Assembly (NCBI RefSeq): GCF_014133895.1
Contig: NC_050733.1
Coordinates: 372,001 to 436,000, forward strand
Direction: 5' to 3'
DNA from: Torulaspora globosa
Taxonomy: Eukaryota; Ascomycota; Saccharomycetes; Saccharomycetales; Saccharomycetaceae
DNA length: 64,000 nt
In this document: positions 55,421-62,811 of the stretch, in pieces
How positions within the stretch are numbered: position 1 is the stretch's first letter
Layout of the letters: each line of letters starts with the position of its first letter
Position numbers and translations under genes: made by a program
The notes under the pieces: generated by a model
What the model was told of the DNA's origin: nothing
The model's input: the letters and a program-made list of their open reading frames with translations, nothing else
The model's database searches: none

Positions 55421-57136
55421 TCACTGCTCCATCACCTCGAGGAATATGTCCCGTAGTTTGGCGATTCCGTCCGTCGATAGCTGTGGAGCATTGGGAGGAA
55501 ACAAATTCTTGGCATCTTGACCAAATGGAAAAACGGCCTCACAAGGCTTTTCCCAGCCCTCGATTAGCAGTGGTAGTGGGTAGTAGAAGTGGTAGGCTCC
55601 AGTATTTCCGGTCTTGGCCAGCCTTTTTTTTGACCAGACCAATTGATCGTCCAATGAGGGCAGTATCTGACGCCAGATAGAATCGTAATAGGGCGCATCA
55701 GTGGGATTCTGTTGCTGGGATAGCGTGTTAAAACGGTGGTAAGCTCCCACGATAGCTTTGGCAGATATGTGAAACGATTGAAAGTTTGCATTGCTTGATA
55801 CTCCAGGAAACGTCAACGTTGGATCTGCAATTGAAAAAGTATGGAGATAGAGGCCGGAAACTCGCGATATATTGGACGGTTGATTGTCGGTATTTCGTGG
55901 GTCAGGAGTGATCGAAATTCGACATTCATCCAACAACCTGGACGAGAGGAATGGGAAGCCATAGAGATAACCAGTGGCGAATATGACGCAGTCCACCCCA
56001 CCAAGTTCGGAGCCGTCAGCGAATCTTAGAGTTGGTGTAGTTTGGCTCACAAACTCGGTGATTTGTGGCTTGACAACCACTTGCTGCGTTTCCGCCAGCC
56101 ATTCGTCGAACCAGTAGAATGGATTGGCTGTGTTTTCTGGCATAGGAGGCACGTCCGTGGAGATGAAGATTTCCAGGCTCATTGACTTCTTCAAATGTAT
56201 AATTCTTTTCAGGACGTCCATGCAACTGAAGCTTTTACCCACGATGATGATGCGGCGGTACCGGCTGGTCTTTTCGAAGCTTGGCAAAACCTTATGATAC
56301 CAGATATCAATATCCTTGACATGAACCAGAGTTCCGGGATATTTCTGATTGAAACGATGGATCGCAGTTTCTGCAGCTCCTCTGCCCTCTGGTTTGCTCA
56401 TGAAGAAGGGTATGTACGGTATTTGAAAGTGTCCGCTGGCAACAACAACCGCATCGAAATATTCAATGTACCATTCGTCATAATCATTCTCGGGTACAGA
56501 TCTCTTCGCCACTACCATCCACTTACTGGCACCTGTCTTGTCCACATATTCAACGCTTGTGTTCATTCGATAATTCTCTTCCAAATCGTTTTTCGAAATG
56601 AAATTGTCCAAATGGTATTTAATGCTAGGAAGATCTGTCAATGGGGCAATTCTGTCATTGCGGGCGCATGCATTTTGACCATAATCATTTATATCATCCT
56701 CGTATCTCATCAAGTCCTCAGGAACGTTACTCATAAAATCATCGTAGAGGCCAGTTTTATCGCTGAAATATATTCCATCCCTAGTCAATCCGCTCTTTCT
56801 TGCCAGTTTCACAGGTTTCGAGGACGAAGACCCAGATAGGCCACTCAGATTAACCTCTCCACCGTCAATGCCGGCCAGCGGAGTGCCTTCATAAAACAAC
56901 GCCCTCGAATCGGCTGCTGTGCGTTCGTCTCGTAGAGATCCCAGCTTCTCAAAAATCATTGGATGTGTATCAAGATTGCTCCCGGGAGTGTCGCTCCAAA
57001 CTCCTCCCAATTTGGATTTGGCTTCAAAACCAACGCATTGCACCGCCAAATCGCTGTCTTTGTTAACCTTGAGGAAATTGTAAACGGTCGTAAGACCAGC
57101 TGGCCCTCCACCGATTACTGCCACTTTCCTGATCAT
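55421..57136 (-). CDS. Flavin-containing monooxygenase-like FAD/NADPH oxidoreductase
   Basis: 571 residues. The N-terminal FAD motif is VAVIGGGPAGL at about 5-15, with a following GGVW (44-47). The second dinucleotide motif IIIVGKSFSCMDVL at about 295 is the NADPH-binding equivalent, with the usual second glycine replaced by serine. LVHVKDIDIWYHK stands where FMOs have their HxxxY/W-like linker signature. The C-terminal FATGYLYGFPFL is the classic FATGY motif, followed by DPTLTFPG. It is more than 100 residues longer than S. cerevisiae Fmo1 (432). Substrate unknown; thiol or amine oxidation is typical of the family. It sits between NBA1 and NUF2, which are adjacent in S. cerevisiae. No signs of decay are seen. 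Confidence 0.8.
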   Translation of the reverse strand: MIRKVAVIGGGPAGLTTVYNFLKVNKDSDLAVQCVGFEAKSKLGGVWSDTPGSNLDTHPMIFEKLGSLRDERTAADSRALFYEGTPLAGIDGGEVNLSGLSGSSSSKPVKLARKSGLTRDGIYFSDKTGLYDDFMSNVPEDLMRYEDDINDYGQNACARNDRIAPLTDLPSIKYHLDNFISKNDLEENYRMNTSVEYVDKTGASKWMVVAKRSVPENDYDEWYIEYFDAVVVASGHFQIPYIPFFMSKPEGRGAAETAIHRFNQKYPGTLVHVKDIDIWYHKVLPSFEKTSRYRRIIIVGKSFSCMDVLKRIIHLKKSMSLEIFISTDVPPMPENTANPFYWFDEWLAETQQVVVKPQITEFVSQTTPTLRFADGSELGGVDCVIFATGYLYGFPFLSSRLLDECRISITPDPRNTDNQPSNISRVSGLYLHTFSIADPTLTFPGVSSNANFQSFHISAKAIVGAYHRFNTLSQQQNPTDAPYYDSIWRQILPSLDDQLVWSKKRLAKTGNTGAYHFYYPLPLLIEGWEKPCEAVFPFGQDAKNLFPPNAPQLSTDGIAKLRDIFLEVMEQ

Positions 57137-57749
57137 GCTTAGACGCTTCCACTGCCATCGATTCTTGACCTCCAGTTCATCAGTATTTCGTCGTCCTGTT
57201 TATATGTCGCGTAGTGCTGCTCTTTGAACTTCCATAAGTGAGTCGTTGATCAATAAGCCCAACCATTAAAAGGAGTCGGTAGTTTTTGGAGCTCAAAATC
57301 TCTTTGAAGTAGTTTCTTGCAGGAAGCCATTGTCGACTTAGCCATGAACAGACATGCAGGAATGCTGTCGATCCGATTAGTCTGCTTTCCTGAAATTGCC
57401 AATTTCATGCCAGATCTTGCCGTACCTCTAAAAGATTCATTCCAAGCTTGCCAGATCTTGGTGATACCGCCAAACTAGCTATTCGGAGTTTGCTCAACTC
57501 AACTTATCCTCGAGCAGGGTGTCTAAGCGAAGAGAACCGCTCCTTTCGCCTCTCGAAAGGAATGCATAGTGATCTGTCCAGAATACTAGCCAATATCTAC
57601 CATTGAAGTGGTAATGACAGCTTTTAGCTTTACTTCAACAGCTTTAAGTACTTATTATAAGACGCGCGTGTTTACTGATGACTTGATCACAATATTGATA
57701 AATATTGCTTACAACAAGCAGTCAAGAGCCGTTATTATTGCTGGTTGGG
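57137..57749. other. Divergent promoter region, FMO-like/NUF2 (613 bp)
   Basis: Contains a 12-bp direct repeat TGCCAGATCTTG at 57408-57419 and 57449-57460, an ACGCG (MCB-like) at 57662-57666 about 85 bp before NUF2, and an inverted repeat CAATATT-GATA-AATATTG at 57690-57707. No gene recognised. An MCB-like element would suit the cell-cycle-linked NUF2, but one short motif is weak evidence. Confidence 0.45.
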
Positions 57750-59114
57750 ATGAGCATGGATATATTCCCCCTATTAGACACCTTAGAACTGGCAACATGC
57801 TTGCAAAGTTGCGACTTTTCGCTGGCAACAGAAGATAATATAGCACGTCCCACATCGCAATTCGTTATTACGCTTTACAAGCAGATTATAGACAGTTTCA
57901 TGGGCATATCACCAGATTACCTACCTGGAAATGGGAAGCGCAAGATAGAAGAGTCGGAGCCAGGGTATGGTGAAGAGACCGGTTTCTCTGAAAGCATGCA
58001 GGTTCTGGTGCTTAATAAGATCTGTTATAGGTTCTTCCAGAATATAGGAGTGGCTGATTTCAACCTTACGGATCTGTACAGACCGGATGCACATAGGACT
58101 AAGAGGATATTGAGTGCTGTGGTCAACTACGCAAGGTTTCGAGAGGAGAGGATGTTTGATTGCAATAAGTTTATCTCCGAAACAGAGACACTATTGGGCC
58201 AACTGCGATCAAGGTTTGACGATTATAATCTTCTGCAACAGCAGATTAAGCGGTATGAAGATGAGGAGCGAAAGATCGAAGGCTTGGCGTCCCAAGGCAA
58301 TGGAGATGAGCTTCAAGCTCTTGAAGAAAACAACAGAAGTATCGAGATGCAATTGAAGAAGCTGACTCAGCTACAGGAGAGTTTGTCGATAGATTACAAC
58401 AACTACAAGGAGGAGAAACAAAAATTGCTGAAGGAGCTGGAAGCACTGGGATTTCAGATTGTGGAACTCGATTCTGAAAGAGAGAAGCTGAAACGGTATT
58501 CAGAGAGTAATATGGACGAACTGGAAAATAGCATAGCCGAGTTGCAACGCTCTTTAGATTCTAAAAGGGAGAAATTAGCCACTTTAGAAGACCGACAGCG
58601 GAATTTTCATACTTCCACTCAAACTTTCAACAGAGTCATTGAAGAAGTCTACGACGTGTTACAGGTTCTCTCTACGAAGATACGGGATTCACATCGTGAA
58701 GAGGAAAATTTGATTGATTTCAAGCAGCAGCTATTGATGCGACGCGATAAACTGCGAAACGTACTAAATTCCGGTGTCATGGTTAAGCTCGCGATACTTG
58801 ACGAGCAAATAGAGAGTCAGAAGACTAAGTTGGCCAGTTTCTATCAATCATCAAAAGCCAGTCATGAAGATAACGCTGATCAAATTTCAAAACTGCAGGA
58901 AAAGTATACAAAGGAAATTGTGCCTAAAATACAAGAGACCGAGATTCATATTGAGCAAAATTTGCTTGTTGGTCAAGTGAAAAAGCTGGAAGAGGATATG
59001 CACAAGCTGAAGATCGATTTTCAGCGTGAGGTTGACCAGATCGACACTGAGCATTCGTTACTTGCGAACCATATGAATAACTATATGACAATCATGCTCG
59101 AAAGGATGGACTAG
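57750..59114 (+). CDS. NUF2: Nuf2, Ndc80 kinetochore complex subunit
   Basis: 454 residues (S. cerevisiae Nuf2 451). Pairs with Ndc80 to form the microtubule-binding end of the outer kinetochore. The N-terminal calponin-homology domain is clear: MSMDIFPLLDTLELATCLQS, VLVLNKICYRFFQNIGVADF and NLTDLYRPDAHRTKRILSAV, then VNYARFREERMFDCNKFI. From about residue 145 to the end it is coiled coil. The ATG at 57750 gives the family's N terminus; the TTG-started extension is ignored. Convergent with PRP11, 10 bp between stop codons. Confidence 0.97.
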   Translation: MSMDIFPLLDTLELATCLQSCDFSLATEDNIARPTSQFVITLYKQIIDSFMGISPDYLPGNGKRKIEESEPGYGEETGFSESMQVLVLNKICYRFFQNIGVADFNLTDLYRPDAHRTKRILSAVVNYARFREERMFDCNKFISETETLLGQLRSRFDDYNLLQQQIKRYEDEERKIEGLASQGNGDELQALEENNRSIEMQLKKLTQLQESLSIDYNNYKEEKQKLLKELEALGFQIVELDSEREKLKRYSESNMDELENSIAELQRSLDSKREKLATLEDRQRNFHTSTQTFNRVIEEVYDVLQVLSTKIRDSHREEENLIDFKQQLLMRRDKLRNVLNSGVMVKLAILDEQIESQKTKLASFYQSSKASHEDNADQISKLQEKYTKEIVPKIQETEIHIEQNLLVGQVKKLEEDMHKLKIDFQREVDQIDTEHSLLANHMNNYMTIMLERMD

Positions 59115-59124
59115 TTTATGGACG

Positions 59125-59904
59125 TCACTCAAGGAAAAACTGGACATATAATTTGCGGTGTGCTTCATCCCAAAAGGTGCATTTGGAATTTACGTCGTCT
59201 ATTGCCACTGAATTCACTTCTGATTCATTCATCATGATTGACATGTCTGAGGGTATCTCTACAGCCACATTCTCAAAAGGTTCATAAGCAATGACTACGT
59301 ACTTTTTATCCTTCTTCTCAATTTCCTGCAATTCCAAACCGGACACAATTCGTACCATGGGGCTCAACCTCTCTTCCGAAGCTGAGAAGTCAAGGCTCGG
59401 CGATTCGTCGACGTTATAGTCCACTCTTATTGCAACACCATGACTGTTGGTTGACTTCCCCTGGACGTTCACTACTGTACACTTCGGTATCAGTCCAGTA
59501 TTTTTCAAGTTTTCTCTTCTCAGCATTACTTCTCGTTGAAACTCTCTGTCGCGATCATCTTGCAATTCACTTCTTTCATGATTTTCAGCCTTTCCGGTAG
59601 TATTGCCACGTCTCAGCACGTTCAAACCATGTTTCTTGCCACTCAGATGCCGTTCTACGCTGGACCAAGAAACATGCATAGTATTGCAAAGCTTACAGAT
59701 AAGCTTGCCTGAGTGATTCTTGTAAATGTATGGATTCTTTCGCAACTTTTCACTTTGGCCATCTTCATCTTGGAATGTATAAGGAATCTGCTCCCCATCT
59801 TTGAGCAGCTCTTCCACCTGTTTCCTTCTTGCCAAATTAGCTTGAGCATCCGATGCTATACCTGCAGCACCTTTCTTTGAGCCAGCTCTATTTTGATAGT
59901 CCAT
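59125..59904 (-). CDS. PRP11: Prp11 (SF3a66), U2 snRNP splicing factor
   Basis: 259 residues (S. cerevisiae Prp11 266). Subunit of SF3a, which with Prp9 and Prp21 turns the U2 snRNP into its branch-point-binding form. The start includes GSKKGAAGIASDAQANLARR, then NPYIYKNHSGKLICKLCNTM with the matrin-type C2H2 finger CKLCNTMHVSWSSVERHLSG followed by KKHGLNVLRRG. The C-terminal half has RIVSGLELQEIEKKDKKYVV, IAYEPFENVAVEIPSD and KCTFWDEAHRKLYVQFFLE. It is YDL043C-like, next to the SIR2 homolog. Confidence 0.97.
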   Translation of the reverse strand: MDYQNRAGSKKGAAGIASDAQANLARRKQVEELLKDGEQIPYTFQDEDGQSEKLRKNPYIYKNHSGKLICKLCNTMHVSWSSVERHLSGKKHGLNVLRRGNTTGKAENHERSELQDDRDREFQREVMLRRENLKNTGLIPKCTVVNVQGKSTNSHGVAIRVDYNVDESPSLDFSASEERLSPMVRIVSGLELQEIEKKDKKYVVIAYEPFENVAVEIPSDMSIMMNESEVNSVAIDDVNSKCTFWDEAHRKLYVQFFLE

Positions 59905-60115
59905 TCTGCCGCAGGTTTAGAATGCTTAGAAGCCGATATATTGACCTTAATGGCTGTTTACGCTAGTCTCTCTCCAGTATATGTTATCGTGATGTCTTTC
60001 ATTATCGCGCTATGGCGGTCGAACCTATTGTCGATTAGGTACAATAATAGATGACGAGAGAAAATGGAGGCTTCGGGTCATTGCCAACTCACGTTACGCT
60101 TATATATCTATGCTA

Positions 60116-61774
60116 CTATGAAGATTTGGCGGAGATATTATACACACCTCTCTCGGTTTCATTAGCGTTGAAAGTCGTTTTCTTCAACTGGTCCCATTTC
60201 TCATGTGGTATATCCCAGCCACATTTCTGGGCGACATAGGCGGCCACATCATCACAGAATCCCAGCAGATTAAGGTCAAACTCAGCATGTCTGACCGGAT
60301 CTTTGTTGATTAACACTTGGGGGACATGAGCGGGCAACATGTTGACGATTTCGGATACCGGAGCAACCTTCAAACTGGTACCTATGCAGAGCAATAAGTC
60401 GCATTTCAGTATATCTTCACGAATCGTCCTATGAAACTTTGACGGCAATGCTTCACCGAAGAAGGTAATATCTGGTTTTAAAACACCATAAGATTTCATT
60501 GCGCCGTTAACGAGATGGCCATTTGTGCTTTCGTCCTCGGACAAGCTATCATTTGGAAAAAACTCTCTCCTCTTTGGATAGCAGTAGGGGCATAGCGGAA
60601 GCTCCAGATTTCTGATGTTGCTGAAAATCTTTTCTCCTGGTAGCTTCCAATGACAAGTGATACATGACGCAGTAGCGAAGGAGCCATGGCATTGGACCAG
60701 TTTCTCCTCATTTATGCCAGCATACGATTCTAGATTATCGATATTCTGTGTGTAGATTCTCAGAAGCTTGCCTTTGTCCTGTAACATTTTGATAAAACTG
60801 TGAAGCGGTGAGTAAATATTCTCTGGAGGAAGAACCATATGCGCGATGTTGTAAAAAACGGATGGATCCTGCATGAAGATATCAAAATTGAACACATCTT
60901 GTGGATCGTCTAACCCTAAATGACGAATTTTGGAGTAAAAACCCTCAGAAGATCTAAAATCGGGAATACCTAATGACGTGGAAACGCCTGCGCCCGTCAA
61001 AACCAAAATTTTCTTTGCATTTTTCAATCCCTCGACAAATACGTCCACTGTCGAGAAGTTAGGTAACCTTAACCTAGTCGACAACACTTTATTGATAGCT
61101 TTCTGTAAGTCCTTAATGAGGCGTACAGCACGCCTTTTTTCCAATGGGTCTTCAAAAGTGGTTACAGATACTTCCTCCTCGCCCACAACTCGTGGCTCAA
61201 CGAAATTGTGGATGGCAGACATCATTTCGCGGTCTTTTATCTCGAACCCAAGCAGCTTGATCAGAAAATAAAGGTACAGCGAATTGAGTTCTTCTGGAAG
61301 GTACGTATCCAAAAATTGTCTTAATCCATGATACTTCAAAAACATCCTTGCATTGATGGAGTCGTCCTTCGTAATGGGTGGAAAGATATATTTCCCTGTC
61401 CTTTTACTTCTGCTGATCTCTATAGGTTTGCTGGGGGTTCTTGGCGCCAAAACGTGCTCTCCCTCATCAGTTTGGCCGTCATTTGTCGTCCGTCCAACGT
61501 CATGTCCATCTCGTTCCTGGCTAACATCGTACTCATCTACCACTTCCTGAAGTTCGTCACCCTTCAAAGGTACTTCTAGCGCTATATCAGCGGCACTTTC
61601 AGCAATTTTCGGTCTTTTATTGGGCTCTTCGATAACCTCTGCGGCACTCTCGCTAGAGCCTTCCGGCTTCTGTTGCCTCGATTTCCCCAAGTTTATCGAC
61701 TCCGCAGCGTCCCCATTTTCCTGCTCGAGATGTCTCTTGTTCGTTTGATCACCCACAATCTCAGGAACACTCAT
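60116..61774 (-). CDS. SIR2: Sir2/Hst1 NAD-dependent histone deacetylase (unduplicated ancestor type)
   Basis: 552 residues (S. cerevisiae Sir2 562, Hst1 503). NAD-dependent deacetylase for heterochromatin silencing and, in Hst1-type complexes, promoter repression. An acidic, disordered N terminus is followed by the Sir2 N-terminal helical domain (YLPEELNSLYLYFLIKLLGF) and the catalytic core: LVLTGAGVSTSLGIPDFRSS, YTQNIDNLESYAGI, catalytic histidine in VQCHGSFATASC, zinc cysteines CITC and CPYC, LKPDITFFGEALP and LCIGTSLKVAPVSEIVNMLP. The ATG at 61774 is used. It lies between PRP11 (YDL043C) and RTG1 (YOL067C), so it stands at the point from which both SIR2 (YDL042C) and HST1 (YOL068C) derive. 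It may carry both roles, as known for the single copy in related non-duplicated yeasts. Confidence 0.93.
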   Translation of the reverse strand: MSVPEIVGDQTNKRHLEQENGDAAESINLGKSRQQKPEGSSESAAEVIEEPNKRPKIAESAADIALEVPLKGDELQEVVDEYDVSQERDGHDVGRTTNDGQTDEGEHVLAPRTPSKPIEISRSKRTGKYIFPPITKDDSINARMFLKYHGLRQFLDTYLPEELNSLYLYFLIKLLGFEIKDREMMSAIHNFVEPRVVGEEEVSVTTFEDPLEKRRAVRLIKDLQKAINKVLSTRLRLPNFSTVDVFVEGLKNAKKILVLTGAGVSTSLGIPDFRSSEGFYSKIRHLGLDDPQDVFNFDIFMQDPSVFYNIAHMVLPPENIYSPLHSFIKMLQDKGKLLRIYTQNIDNLESYAGINEEKLVQCHGSFATASCITCHWKLPGEKIFSNIRNLELPLCPYCYPKRREFFPNDSLSEDESTNGHLVNGAMKSYGVLKPDITFFGEALPSKFHRTIREDILKCDLLLCIGTSLKVAPVSEIVNMLPAHVPQVLINKDPVRHAEFDLNLLGFCDDVAAYVAQKCGWDIPHEKWDQLKKTTFNANETERGVYNISAKSS

Positions 61775-61991
61775 CAATATGACCCTCAGTGGCGTTGTGT
61801 CCGGAGATAAACACTTGCTTGCCCCTCCTAAGGTATTGCTTGATGGACCGTATTTGCATTAAACTTGAAGTCTTTGACAAAACTCTGGTCGTGGCAACAG
61901 TAAATTTCGTATCGTATGATCCTTAATGGAGCAGACGTTGAAGAGGCTGAGTATTGATGGCCATCTGTCCATTTAGCGGTCCGCTGATGGC

Positions 61992-62600
61992 TCAATTGCC
62001 GTCTCCATACTCAGCATAACCCCCGTACTCGAAATTGCTGATGTGTGGATTGTATTGAGCGGCGGGATGCCGCGAACTTTGCGAACCTTGTCTTGTCTGA
62101 TCGCTCTCGGGTGGGACTTCGCCTGCCAAGGTGCCCACACCGATCTTAGCGAGAGCGATCTCTGCACTAGTGTTTTCCAGATTGATATCGTTGACAATTG
62201 TTCCTGTGACATTGCTCAGTTCCTGGACCTTTAAAATGAGTTCGACTTCTTCGCGATTCCGAGTGTCGATGTCATTCTGTAGAGACATAATATATTCTAC
62301 GGCTTGAGTTAGAATTTGTCCCTTGTTTGGCTTCCCATCCCTGGTTCCCGTACTCTTCATTTTAGCGGAGCTGGCATTTGGTTTAGGTGTTGCGCTGCTT
62401 GAAGCATCCCCAGAACCGTTTTCTGAATCACAACCGTTCGTACTCTTGTAATACTCTTGAAAGAACTCACTAGGAATCATGGTGAGCAACTGCTGAATCC
62501 TTTCGTTGATGTTATCGCGTCGCTTTCGATCGACCTTCCCAAGCTGGTTGCTCGCGGTTGAAGTCACTGAGGAGGAGACGGAGCCTGGTACTGATGTCAT
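61992..62600 (-). CDS. RTG1: Rtg1, bHLH transcription factor of the retrograde pathway
   Basis: 202 residues (S. cerevisiae Rtg1 177). Binds R-box sites (GTCAC) as a heterodimer with Rtg3 and induces genes such as CIT2 and those of glutamate synthesis when mitochondria fail. The bHLH has its basic region DRKRRDNINERIQQLLTMIP, a loop longer than usual, and helix 2 KPNKGQILTQAVEYIMSLQN. After it the segment GTIVNDINLENTSAEIALAK and the C-terminal FEYGGYAEYGDGN repeat what is seen in S. cerevisiae. The ATG at 62600 (MTSVPGS) is used; an upstream frame starting with TTG at 62762 is ignored. Confidence 0.94.
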   Translation of the reverse strand: MTSVPGSVSSSVTSTASNQLGKVDRKRRDNINERIQQLLTMIPSEFFQEYYKSTNGCDSENGSGDASSSATPKPNASSAKMKSTGTRDGKPNKGQILTQAVEYIMSLQNDIDTRNREEVELILKVQELSNVTGTIVNDINLENTSAEIALAKIGVGTLAGEVPPESDQTRQGSQSSRHPAAQYNPHISNFEYGGYAEYGDGN

Positions 62601-62811
62601 CTTCCCGGTACAATTTCGACCAAACCAGCAGCCGTTCTTTTCTGGCTCTTTTACTACTCTTTTAGTGTTGTTTGCTTCGGAGCTAAAGAAAGACGAGGAG
62701 TCCTTTCCGCTTAAGATCAGCCAAAGCTTCACTGATACAAGAAAAAAATGGCATATGAACAAGTATTTAACTATTAAGCTCGTTTTGAGACTGTATTATA
62801 GTGTCTACTAT

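Noticed and set aside
56195..56839. 214-codon open frame antisense to the FMO-like gene
   Set aside because: Lies fully inside a gene with clear FAD/NADPH motifs on the other strand and shows no family character.
62601..62762. N-terminal extension of RTG1
   Set aside because: Starts with TTG and is not found in Rtg1 proteins; the ATG at 62600 matches the family N terminus.
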